Part shown: positions 14,435 to 21,953 of the stretch, one piece after another
Layout: the number at the start of each line of letters is the position of its first letter
Position numbering within the stretch: the first letter of the stretch is position 1
Assembly: GCA_903821495.1 (NCBI GenBank)
Contig: CAIJLM010000674.1
Location: 1 to 32,631 of the forward strand
Length of the DNA stretch: 32,631 bases
Direction of reading: 5' to 3'
Source of the DNA: an uncultured Chthonomonas sp.
Lineage (GTDB): Bacteria; Armatimonadota; Chthonomonadetes; Chthonomonadales; Chthonomonadaceae
Position numbers and translations under genes: made by a program
The notes under the pieces: model-generated
The model's database searches: none
Told to the model about the DNA's origin: nothing
Seen by the model: only the letters and a program-made list of their open reading frames with translations

Positions 14435-15698
14435 CAGGCGTTACCACTCCATTGGCGACTTGAAAGGTGGTCGCCTCTGCAAGTATCTCTTTGGGAAAGG
14501 GACGTAAACTGGTGCAGGTGATAAAAGTTTGACATCTGCGGCGCACCCACTCTAGCAGGTGAGCGCGGCGATTATCGTCTAAATCGCTCATCACATCGTC
14601 AAGAAGCATTACGGGCGGCTCCCCCACGTAGTCTTGAATCAGTTGAAATTCGGCGAGTTTCAGAGCGAGAGTCGCGGTTCTCTGCTGTCCCTGCGAACCG
14701 TAGAGCCGCGTTTCCGCCCCGTCAATAAAGAATCCAATGTCATCTCGTTGGGGTCCCAGCAGAGTCACGCCTCTACGCGCCTCTTCTAGCCCCATCTCCG
14801 CCATCTGCTCGCGAAACGCCGCCGCGATTGCCTCCGTGTCACTGAGGGGCGATTCCACGCGAGTCTGAGGGGCTGACTCGCTTGCAGGAGTCGCATCTTG
14901 AATCTCAGTCAGGTATTGCGTCTCCCTATTTGTCTCTCGAATCATCGAGTTATCAACAACAGCGGTTGAAAGTGTTGAAAGTTCAGCGGGTTTCGGGAGG
15001 CGAACACTCGGCAGATAGCGAATTTCGAGGTTTTCCTTGCCGTCTGTCAAGGCGCGATGCACCTGATTCGCAAGCGGAGCCAGCCGCTCAAGGTAGAATC
15101 TCCTCTTTTCGATGATTGGAGCGCCATAGTTTATCAACTGCTCGTTCCACACATCCAGCCCCAACTCCTTCGGCGGGCGGGGGCGGTCTCTCAACTCTTT
15201 CAACAGGCGGTTGCGTTGCGCTAAAACGCGCTTATAGTGACCTAAGTCGTATACGTAGCGCGGACTTATCTGCGAAATCTCGATGTTGAGATAGTGCCGC
15301 CTGTCCGCGGGTTCGCCCATCACGATAACAAGGTCTATCGAACCAAAGAAGACAGCGTTGAACTGCCCTAGTATATCAACGACCCTTCCGCGCTTGCTTC
15401 CGTTGATTTTGACCTCTTTTTTGTCGGTCTGAAAAACGGAGACCTCTAAATCCACATCCCCCTGACACTCTCGAACCACATCTGCCATAACGCGCGCTAC
15501 ATCTCCGCCACGAAAGATAAGTTCCGACTCTCTGCTCGCCCGCAGAGAGCGAGTCGTAGCCAGTAGCGAGAGGGCTTCCAGCACATTCGTTTTGCCCTGC
15601 GCGTTCTGTCCGTAGAGGATGTTCACTCCCTCCCCCGGATGAAGTTCCAGCGAGGGGTAGTTCCTAAATTGGTTCAGTTTTAGATAGCGAACACGCAT
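14340..15698 (-). CDS. recF: DNA replication/repair protein RecF
   Basis: SMC-like ATPase that loads RecA at single-strand gaps. I place the start at the ATG at 15698 because RecF proteins begin MRVRYLKLNQFRNY; reading on to 15815 would add 39 residues unlike the family. Walker A is GQNAQGKT (30-37), the signature is GSQGQQRT and Walker B is VMLLDDVMSDLD. The protein is 452 residues, longer than the usual 360-400. The excess is a variable insertion (about 245-295) and a C-terminal tail that overlaps dciA. GGAG upstream of the ATG sits inside the small hairpin TTTTGG/CCAAAA (15703-15718), which could limit translation. It heads the recF-dciA-comEC-nitrilase operon and is transcribed away from the unusual region at 15699-16316. 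Confidence 0.93.
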   Translation of the reverse strand: MRVRYLKLNQFRNYPSLELHPGEGVNILYGQNAQGKTNVLEALSLLATTRSLRASRESELIFRGGDVARVMADVVRECQGDVDLEVSVFQTDKKEVKINGSKRGRVVDILGQFNAVFFGSIDLVIVMGEPADRRHYLNIEISQISPRYVYDLGHYKRVLAQRNRLLKELRDRPRPPKELGLDVWNEQLINYGAPIIEKRRFYLERLAPLANQVHRALTDGKENLEIRYLPSVRLPKPAELSTLSTAVVDNSMIRETNRETQYLTEIQDATPASESAPQTRVESPLSDTEAIAAAFREQMAEMGLEEARRGVTLLGPQRDDIGFFIDGAETRLYGSQGQQRTATLALKLAEFQLIQDYVGEPPVMLLDDVMSDLDDNRRAHLLEWVRRRCQTFITCTSLRPFPKEILAEATTFQVANGVVTPDVRRKTRNSRILAEKEANKPETASESVEIAS

Positions 15699-15815
15699 TG
15701 CGTTTTGGGACTCCAAAAGAGGGATGGAATGAGCGAGAATAGAGTCGAGAGTAGACACAATTAGGATAGCATAGGATTCCACAAAACCTAAGAGAAGAGA
15801 ATCAGAATCATACAC

Positions 15816-15821
15816 ATTATA
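15816..15821 (-). promoter_or_regulatory. -10 box for recF operon
   Basis: A perfect TATAAT on the minus strand, 118 bp before the recF ATG, within an AT-rich segment. The -35 region (CATAAG) is weak, and GANTC sites lie directly on both sides (15805-15809, 15829-15833), so methylation of those sites could influence it. This is a prediction only. Confidence 0.45.
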
Positions 15822-15893
15822 TATTTAAGAATCTAATGCTTATGATTCTTATTGTGTTGAAAAGACTCATAACTTGGCTCTTAGTAGACGGTT

Positions 15894-15962
15894 GAATCTC
15901 ATTTTGAATCGCATTGAATCCAGACTCTGACGGATTCTGATAGACTCTGCGAGATTCTCACA
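15894..15962. repeat. GANTC-containing 10-bp tandem array
   Basis: GANTC starts at 15894, 15906, 15916, 15923, 15933, 15943 and 15953. The last four units are ten-base repeats reading GACTCTGACG, GATTCTGATA, GACTCTGCGA and GATTCTCACA. The 10-bp spacing puts the sites on one face of the helix, as expected for cooperative protein binding. It resembles iterons but lacks a plasmid context. Confidence 0.6.
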
Positions 15963-16095
15963 GCGCAAAAGAGTCTACTGAATCGGTATTTAGCAGGACA
16001 AAAGTTTTCAACAATCGCCCCGATTCTCTGTTGAAAACTCTGTTGAAAACTGCCGAGTTTTCAACGGCTTTCAACAGCCTTTTTGGAATCAGGCG

Positions 16096-16160
16096 AGTTT
16101 TGAGTCCTAAGACTCAAAACTATACCCCTAGTTTTGAGTCTTAGACTCAAAACTTAGGGG
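16096..16160. repeat. Two neighbouring large inverted repeats with shared arms
   Basis: Repeat one pairs AGTTTTGAGTC (16096-16106) with GACTCAAAACT (16111-16121) across CTAA. Repeat two pairs CCCCTAGTTTTGAGTC (16125-16140) with GACTCAAAACTTAGGGG (16144-16160), a 16-bp stem with one bulge. The arms are the same, so they could also pair with each other. Each arm carries a GANTC site. No run of U follows in either direction, so neither is a standard terminator, though they lie past the 3' end of the kinase gene. Confidence 0.7.
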
Positions 16161-16316
16161 AATCTTTCAACATAGTATAAGTTTAAGTGTTAAAAATAGT
16201 CTTTTGTGGCGAAGCCTCGCCTTGCTATTGTTGAAAACTCTGTTGAAAACTCACTTTTTTGTTGAAAACTTTAGACTCAATTATGACCAAAAACTGGTAC
16301 AAAATGAGTCGTGGAA

Positions 16317-18872
16317 TCAGGCTTCTAGGGCTTCGCGCACACTACGTAAAAGGTCTGCTTTGTGGAAGGGTTTGGAGAGGAATCGGGCTTCATTCGTGAG
16401 AAGCTGTTTCTCTAACGACTGGCTATCGGAGTGCGCGGACATATAGAGAATTTTGGCGGCGGGGAGTATCTGCTTGATGCGGCTCGCTAGCTCTAGCCCG
16501 TTCATTTGAGGCATGACGATATCCGTTAGGAGAAGGTGGATAGGCTCTTTAATCTCCTCTAACTTCTTCAGAGCGGCGGCTCCGTTTTCGGCGGAGAGTA
16601 CGCGATAGCCACGCTCCTGCAAAGCCTGAACTGCGATGTCCCGAACGAAGGATTCGTCGTCTACAATTAGAACTGTTTCTGAACCCGAGTAGTCTGTGAG
16701 TTTGTCTCTATCTTGGGTTTGGGTGAGAGCCTCCGCTGTTGTTGGCAGGTGAATAGTGAAAGCGGTTCCCTCTCCTAAAACGCTTTCAAAAGTGATACTG
16801 CCTCGATGGCGTTGGACGATTCCGTAGCAGATTGATAAGCCCAATCCTGTGCCTTTACCCTGCCCTTTTGTAGTGAAAAATGGCTCGAAGGCGCGTTGTC
16901 GAGCCTCCTCCGATACTCCAGTCCCTGTATCTTTTACGCGAATAACGAGGTAGTTTCCTTGCGATAATCCCTGCGCTACCCTATCCCCAAGGTGAACGTT
17001 ACTCGTCTCAATACTCAAGGTTCCGCCGTTAGGCATTGCATCGTTCGCGTTGAGGGCTAGATTCATTAAAACCTGTTGAACCTGAGTAGTGTCGGCGCTA
17101 ATAGTGGGGTGACTAGCCATTTTTTGGAATACAAACGTCGTTTTTTGTCCAAGAAGGGGCGTGATGAGACCTATCGTCTCTTCGATAACTGAGTGTACAT
17201 CCACCACTCTGGGAGTGATAATTTGACGACGCGCAAAAGTAAGTAGTTGGGAGGTTAGCCCCGCCGCTCGTTCGCTACTGATACGGATGTTGCTGAGGTA
17301 GCGGGTAAGAGGCGTATCTGTGGGGGCTGACATCTCCGCCAACTCCACATAACCTATAATCGCTGTGAGGATATTGTTGAAGTCGTGGGCGATTCCTCCG
17401 GCGATATGCCCCATACTCTGCATCTTCTGTGTTTGAAGAATCTGGTGTTCTAGCTCCTTCTGGCGGGTAATATCCGCCGCAACCCCGACAATGCGATAGA
17501 GCGTTCCTGATGAGTTGTAGATGGGGTAGGCGCGATGATGAATCCAGCGAACCTCTCCATTGGGGCGAACAATACGATAGTTGATGTCTATCTCTTCCCC
17601 TGCTAACTCCCTCCGCTGCATATCTATCACATAAGCGTAGTCTTCCGGGTGAATCGCTTTTTGGTAGGCGAGCGGGTTTTTATACAGAGTCTCCTGCGAG
17701 ATGCCCCACACCTTAGAGTAGGCGGAGTTGATGTAGAGTAGTTTGAACTGGAAGATGTCGAATATCCAGAAAATCTCGTCAACGCTCTCGGCAATCTGTC
17801 GAAACCGCTCGTCGCTCTCTCGGAAGGCGAGTTCCGCGCTCTTACGCTCCGTGATGTCTTGCAAAATTCCTAAGCAACCATAAACCTCTCCCTCCGCGTC
17901 CCGTAACAGAAGAGAGTTGTCTGCGAAGTAACGAAGTTTACCGCTCTTTGTAATATAGGATTCATCCGTTTGCCACATCTCTATTTTTCCGGCGCGGAAT
18001 AGCGCTACGGCTTCCGCCACCGTCAACCCTTTGAGCGCCCCTCTCATCTCAGGGGAAAAAGCGATGGTTTGGAGCAGGTCGGGGGTCACCTCCTCTGAGT
18101 TGTACCCCAACAACTCTCCGATACTTGTGTCTATAAAGGTGTAGGATTCGTTACGGAAGTCGTATTGAAAGACAACGCCGCCCATAGACCGAATGGCTTT
18201 GCGGTAGAGCGCTTCACGGCTTTTCGTCTCGGCTTCCGCTCTGATTCGAGCCTCCTGTAGGCGGTATTCGGTGCAAAGATGGGCTAGAGTGAGCGCGTAA
18301 AGCCGGGCCGTCTCTTGATTAGAGGGGGTTATTGGTCGCTGAGAGAGGAGATTATCTATCTCTAATAAGCCTATAACTCTCTCTCCATCCCATAAAGAGA
18401 CGGTCAAATGCTCTCCGTAGCCTACTTCGTCGCCTATATGGTTCTGAATCTCTAGCCTAGGGTAGTAGACCCAACTCTCCTCTTGCAGGCGTGGCAATAG
18501 AGACGAATCTGGGGGGAGTGTGTACGCTTGAGAACGCTCATCGCGAATATCGCCTTTTTCATCTGTTCCATAGGAGCCTTGTAGTTGGTAACTATCCGCA
18601 ACAAAGAACCAGATGCTAATGCGGTCAAAGCCCAAACGTTCACGCCCAAGCATTACGGCGCGTCTGCAAAGTTCATCAAACGATACTACGCCAGCCAACT
18701 CTTTTTCAACTGCACGAAGTTCTCGATGAAGTTGGTAGAAATCCTGTAGCGTAGCCTCTCGCTCAGACAGCCGCTCCGAAAGGGAGTGGTTGAGCTTTTG
18801 TAGACGCGCATTTTCGGCTTGTAGCGCCTCTAAGTCGCTATGGGGGGATGGGGTGGTTTTTTGTTCGCTCAT
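16317..18872 (-). CDS. Hybrid sensor histidine kinase (GAF-PAS-PAS-HisKA-HATPase-REC)
   Basis: An 851-residue, apparently cytoplasmic kinase with no membrane segment. A coiled coil (about 12-60) is followed by a GAF-like domain (60-205), two PAS/PAC units (about 220-345 and 350-480), and HisKA with phospho-acceptor H496 in GGIAHDFNN. Next come the ATPase domain with N-box LMNLALNANDAM and G-boxes DTGTGV and GKGTGLGLS (595-710), and a C-terminal receiver domain (733-851) with D739/D740, phospho-site D784 (LLTDIVMP) and K834. The HDFNN type of H-box belongs to the NtrB/HPK4-like kinases. No partner regulator or output gene is adjacent, so an orphan phosphorelay component is likely. Its stop overlaps a GANTC site of the region downstream. 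Confidence 0.9.
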   Translation of the reverse strand: MSEQKTTPSPHSDLEALQAENARLQKLNHSLSERLSEREATLQDFYQLHRELRAVEKELAGVVSFDELCRRAVMLGRERLGFDRISIWFFVADSYQLQGSYGTDEKGDIRDERSQAYTLPPDSSLLPRLQEESWVYYPRLEIQNHIGDEVGYGEHLTVSLWDGERVIGLLEIDNLLSQRPITPSNQETARLYALTLAHLCTEYRLQEARIRAEAETKSREALYRKAIRSMGGVVFQYDFRNESYTFIDTSIGELLGYNSEEVTPDLLQTIAFSPEMRGALKGLTVAEAVALFRAGKIEMWQTDESYITKSGKLRYFADNSLLLRDAEGEVYGCLGILQDITERKSAELAFRESDERFRQIAESVDEIFWIFDIFQFKLLYINSAYSKVWGISQETLYKNPLAYQKAIHPEDYAYVIDMQRRELAGEEIDINYRIVRPNGEVRWIHHRAYPIYNSSGTLYRIVGVAADITRQKELEHQILQTQKMQSMGHIAGGIAHDFNNILTAIIGYVELAEMSAPTDTPLTRYLSNIRISSERAAGLTSQLLTFARRQIITPRVVDVHSVIEETIGLITPLLGQKTTFVFQKMASHPTISADTTQVQQVLMNLALNANDAMPNGGTLSIETSNVHLGDRVAQGLSQGNYLVIRVKDTGTGVSEEARQRAFEPFFTTKGQGKGTGLGLSICYGIVQRHRGSITFESVLGEGTAFTIHLPTTAEALTQTQDRDKLTDYSGSETVLIVDDESFVRDIAVQALQERGYRVLSAENGAAALKKLEEIKEPIHLLLTDIVMPQMNGLELASRIKQILPAAKILYMSAHSDSQSLEKQLLTNEARFLSKPFHKADLLRSVREALEA

Positions 18873-18968
18873 GTCTCAAAAATAGGGTAAGGCGCATAGT
18901 GCGCTGTACTATCTATTATGGTATATTTTTTGGATTAGTTTGTCTTTTGTTCTGAGTTAGTCTTAACG

Positions 18969-18997
18969 TTGCGAAAAGCGAGGCTTTTCGGTATAAT
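18969..18997 (+). promoter_or_regulatory. Promoter with internal palindromic operator, upstream of oppD-like gene
   Basis: TTGCGA (18969-18974) and TATAAT (18992-18997) are separated by exactly 17 bp, a near-consensus sigma-70 promoter. The spacer is almost filled by a perfect palindrome CGAAAAGC-GAG-GCTTTTCG (18972-18990). A repressor binding there would block RNA polymerase. The predicted start is about 20 bp before the first ABC ATPase gene. Confidence 0.7.
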
Positions 18998-19021
18998 TCA
19001 CACCAAGCCTTAGTCCTTTGC

Positions 19022-20014
19022 GTGAAAGCGAGCCAAACTCTCTTGACACTTCTCGAAGTGAACAGTTTACAGACCGAATTCAAGACCCCCGGCGGTCTTG
19101 TTCGAGCGGTGCGCGGCATCTCCTTTCAGGTGGAGCGCGGCGAGACAGTTGGAGTTGTGGGAGAGTCGGGTAGCGGTAAAAGCGTCACCGCGCTCTCCCT
19201 AATGCGTCTTATTCCAACGCCGCCCGGCTGCATAAAGGCGGATTCCATTCTGTTGGAAGGGCGGGATTTGCTGTCTCTCTCTTCTCGCGAGATGCAGAGG
19301 GTTCGCGGCAGTCAGATAGCGATGGTCTTTCAAGACCCTTTTACCTCCCTAAACCCCACTATGAAACTAGGCGAGCAGGTCGCCGAAACGATTCGCGTCC
19401 ACAATAGTGTGAGCGCGACGGAGGTAAAGGAGCGGGTTCTGAAGCTCTTTGAGGCGATGCGCCTTCCAAGTCCGGAAATCCGGTATCATCAGTATCCCCA
19501 TGAGATTTCGGGCGGGCAACGTCAGCGCGTGATGATTGCCATAGCCTTCGCCTGCAACCCCAAACTCCTTATCGCGGATGAACCCACTACCGCCCTTGAT
19601 GTCACGGTGCAGGCGCAGGTTCTCTCGCTGATGAAGCGGCTTCAAACGGAGCATAACACGGGGACGCTACTCATTACGCACGATTTAGGGGTCGTTGCAG
19701 AGGTCTGCGACAGGGCGCTGGTTATGTATGCGGGGCAGATAGTGGAGAGCGGAACCGTTCAGCAGATTTTCCAGTCCCCAAAACATCCCTACACGCAGGG
19801 GCTTCTCGCCTCCCTTCCGCAGATTCACGCCGATAGCCGTCAGCGACTCGTCAGCATATCCGGACAGCCCCCCGATCTCGCCCGTTTACCGAAAGGGTGC
19901 GCCTTCTACGAGCGGTGTCCACGACGTTTGATGGACATCTGTACGCAAAAAGAGCCGCAAGAGACCGTTTTTGAGGATGGACAGACGGCGCGTTGCTTTC
20001 TGCACGGCAGTTAA
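19022..20014 (+). CDS. Oligopeptide/dipeptide ABC transporter ATPase (OppD/DppD type)
   Basis: ATP-hydrolysing subunit of a peptide or nickel importer, 330 residues. Walker A is GESGSGKS, signature SGGQRQR, Walker B LLIADEPT and the switch His is in LLITHDLG. The C-terminal oligopeptide_trp domain carries the cysteine set [15 protein letters not shown], and these residues bind an iron-sulfur cluster in characterised members of the family. The start is GTG at 19022, with no clear ribosome site, so the mRNA may be nearly leaderless; a TTG at 19043 is an alternative. It is followed 21 bp later by the paired ATPase. Neither permeases nor a binding protein lie in the window, so the pair either works with components elsewhere or has lost them. 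Confidence 0.92.
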   Translation: MKASQTLLTLLEVNSLQTEFKTPGGLVRAVRGISFQVERGETVGVVGESGSGKSVTALSLMRLIPTPPGCIKADSILLEGRDLLSLSSREMQRVRGSQIAMVFQDPFTSLNPTMKLGEQVAETIRVHNSVSATEVKERVLKLFEAMRLPSPEIRYHQYPHEISGGQRQRVMIAIAFACNPKLLIADEPTTALDVTVQAQVLSLMKRLQTEHNTGTLLITHDLGVVAEVCDRALVMYAGQIVESGTVQQIFQSPKHPYTQGLLASLPQIHADSRQRLVSISGQPPDLARLPKGCAFYERCPRRLMDICTQKEPQETVFEDGQTARCFLHGS

Positions 20015-20035
20015 GCGCCCCTGAATGAGGATATT

Positions 20036-21028
20036 ATGACCGCCCTATTAGAAGTAAAAGGACTCAAAAAGCACTTCCGCGTTGTTCGGCAGAACGGTTT
20101 TCGCGCTGTCCGCGAGACGGTTCACGCTGTGGATGGCGTGGATTTGGAGGTTGCGACGGGCGAAACGTTAGGAATCGTTGGCGAGAGCGGTTGCGGCAAA
20201 AGCACTGTGGGCAGAACGATACTACGCCTTATCGAGCCGACGGAGGGAACCGTTCTCTGGCAGGGGGAGCGGCTGGACAGTCTGCGCGGAGAGGCGTTAC
20301 GTAGTATTCGCCGCGACATTGGAATCGTGTTTCAAGACCCCTTCGCCGCGCTAGACCCTCGGATGTTAGTGGGCGACATCATCACAGAACCCCTCAAAGC
20401 GCACAAAATGGCGACATCGCGAACGGAGCGGCAAGAGAGGGCGCGGGAGCTACTGATAACGGTGGGACTACGCCCTGAGTTCGCTTCCCGCTATCCCCAT
20501 GAGTTCTCCGGCGGGCAGAGGCAACGTATTGGAATCGCTCGCGCTATCTCGACGAACCCGAAACTACTTGTTTTGGATGAGCCAATCTCCGCGCTAGACA
20601 TCAGCATTCGCGCACAGATACTCAATCTTCTGGAAGACCTGCAAACCGAGCGCGGCATCTCCTACCTCTTTATCGCGCACGACCTCTCCGTTGTGCGCCA
20701 CATCTGCCACCGCGTCGCCGTGATGTATCTCGGCGTTATCGTAGAGCAGGCGAGTTCGGACAGCCTCTTCGGCTCCCCGCTCCACCCCTACACGCAAGCC
20801 CTTCTCTCGGCGGTTCCCGTCGCCGACCCCGCCATCCGAAAAGAGCGGACGCTACTAGAAGGAGACGTGCCAAGCCCTGTACACATTCCGTCGGGGTGTC
20901 GCTTCCGAACCCGCTGTCCCCTCGCGCAGGAGCGTTGCGCCAAAGAGACCCCGCTTTTGCGTGAATTAGATACCGCGCACTGGGTGGCTTGCCACTTCGC
21001 TGAAAAAAGCGTCGCCAGCGGCGGCTGA
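20036..21028 (+). CDS. Oligopeptide/dipeptide ABC transporter ATPase (OppF/DppF type)
   Basis: Second ATPase of the heterodimer, also 330 residues. It has GESGCGKS for Walker A, SGGQRQRIGIARAI for the signature and LVLDEPISALD for Walker B. The last has Ile-Ser in place of the usual Thr-Ser/Ala, typical of the F-type subunit. The C-terminal domain again has a Cys series, GCRFRTRCPLAQERC. The ATG at 20036 follows TGAGGA. Shared length and order with the preceding gene indicate a D-F pair. Substrate cannot be inferred from the ATPases alone. Confidence 0.92.
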   Translation: MTALLEVKGLKKHFRVVRQNGFRAVRETVHAVDGVDLEVATGETLGIVGESGCGKSTVGRTILRLIEPTEGTVLWQGERLDSLRGEALRSIRRDIGIVFQDPFAALDPRMLVGDIITEPLKAHKMATSRTERQERARELLITVGLRPEFASRYPHEFSGGQRQRIGIARAISTNPKLLVLDEPISALDISIRAQILNLLEDLQTERGISYLFIAHDLSVVRHICHRVAVMYLGVIVEQASSDSLFGSPLHPYTQALLSAVPVADPAIRKERTLLEGDVPSPVHIPSGCRFRTRCPLAQERCAKETPLLRELDTAHWVACHFAEKSVASGG

Positions 21029-21160
21029 AGGGCGTTTTATTGCAGGATTTTGCGGATTTTGCTCGAACTAAGAGACAATGTCAGGCGACCTGTCTGATAT
21101 TATCTCGCGTTTCGAGGGCGATGTTCGTTCAAATGTGGTAGTACGTCTGGAGGCAGGAGC

Positions 21161-21718
21161 ATGAAGAGACGCTATTTTCTGTGCCTTGTTGCAATATATG
21201 GCTCTGTTTCGCTAACGGGAGTCGGATGTAGCCGTAAACTACAGGAAAAGCCCGCTCAGTCCATGCCTTGGCAAGTTTTCGCAAGTAAAGAGGGCGGCTT
21301 CTCCGTTGAGATACCTAGGGCTCCGGAATTTCAAAAACTGTCGGCGAACATCTCTAAATACTCAGTGAACCTAGACAATCACGAGCAGATGTATTTCGCC
21401 GCTTACATCGAACTGCCTCGTAGCGTTACGGAAAAAGCGGAAGTGGAGAAAGTGCTTCGCGTCTGGGCGGACGCGGAGTTGCAGAAACAGCGGGTCGCCG
21501 CTCCAGACAGCGAGAAGCCGTTGTCCATACAGGGTTATCCCGGCTCTGAAATCACGTTTCACTCCCCCAATCGGGATGGCGGGGAGACCATAGGAACGAT
21601 ACGACTTGTGATTGCGGACACGAAAGCCTACGAACTTGCGGTTTTGTTCAGCAATGGAAAAGGAACCCGCGAGGATAGTCAACGGTTCTTTAACTCATTC
21701 AGGCTTGCTAAACGATAG
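21161..21718 (+). CDS. Putative lipoprotein of unknown function
   Basis: A 185-residue protein with an N-terminal signal (MKRRYFLCLVAIYGSVSLTG) ending in a weak lipobox GVGC with Cys23. The mature part starts with a segment WQVFASKEGGFSVEIPRAPE, followed by alternating strands and the C-terminal FNSFRLAKR. This beta-rich pattern (FSVEIPR, QGYPGSEITFH, KAYELAVLF, RFFNSFRL) resembles PsbP-like or DUF1795-type secreted proteins, but no family is claimed. The ribosome site GGAGGCAGGAGC precedes the ATG. Two further genes for membrane-associated proteins follow on the same strand with short gaps, which suggests an operon. Confidence 0.65.
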   Translation: MKRRYFLCLVAIYGSVSLTGVGCSRKLQEKPAQSMPWQVFASKEGGFSVEIPRAPEFQKLSANISKYSVNLDNHEQMYFAAYIELPRSVTEKAEVEKVLRVWADAELQKQRVAAPDSEKPLSIQGYPGSEITFHSPNRDGGETIGTIRLVIADTKAYELAVLFSNGKGTREDSQRFFNSFRLAKR

Positions 21719-21746
21719 AGCGACGTTCTACAAGGAGGCGACGGAT

Positions 21747-21929
21747 ATGCGTAAAATTTCGCTTGGAACCGTGGGGATGTTATCTATTGTTGTCGCGGTT
21801 GCGGGAAACGCGAACCGACATCCTCAAACCCGCGAGGAGGCGATGGGGTCGGGTTTCGCCACTCTACTTATGATACTGGTCGGAGTAGCGTTCATCATCG
21901 CGCATTTCATCCAACGGAAGCGGCAATAG
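21747..21929 (+). CDS. Small membrane protein (60 aa)
   Basis: A 60-residue protein beginning MRKISLGTVGMLSIVV. The start is ATG at 21747 because AAGGAGGCG lies seven bases upstream; the longer in-frame reading overlaps the preceding gene and is unlikely. A hydrophobic N-terminus and a second helix (LLMILVGVAFIIAHFI) give two likely membrane segments with the polar NRHPQTREEAMG between them. Basic C-terminus QRKRQ. It lies 28 bp after the lipoprotein gene and 24 bp before the TPR gene, so it probably belongs with them. No family is recognised. Confidence 0.55.
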   Translation: MRKISLGTVGMLSIVVAVAGNANRHPQTREEAMGSGFATLLMILVGVAFIIAHFIQRKRQ

Positions 21930-21953
21930 CCGTGCGACGAGAGGAGAAAAACG

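Larger units (their letters stand above)
15699..16316. other. Candidate replication origin / GANTC- and DnaA-like-box-rich regulatory region
   Basis: A 618-bp non-coding region between recF and the kinase gene. GANTC occurs 27 times between 15709 and 16318. TGTTGAAAA or its complement, or one-base variants, occurs about ten times: 15855, 16004, 16029, 16041, 16057, 16068, 16164, 16229, 16241 and 16260. Two pairs have exactly 12-bp spacing (16029/16041 and 16229/16241). TTTTCAACA differs from the DnaA box TTATCCACA at two of nine positions. AT-rich segments (about 80%) lie at 15811-15853 and 16173-16205 and could be unwinding elements. Next to it are recF and dciA, gene neighbours of oriC in many bacteria. 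dnaA and dnaN are absent from the window, so the origin call is inferred. Confidence 0.5.

Noticed and set aside
15699-15815. RecF N-terminal extension from an ATG at 15815
   Set aside because: The 39 extra residues are unlike RecF, and the DNA is AT-rich with promoter and GANTC features; the ATG at 15698 gives the canonical N-terminus.
16204-16446. 80-residue plus-strand frame over the candidate origin
   Set aside because: It runs through the GANTC/TGTTGAAAAC repeats and the antisense of the kinase 3' end.
21612-21746. Longer start for the 60-aa membrane protein
   Set aside because: It overlaps the lipoprotein gene in another frame; a good ribosome site supports 21747.
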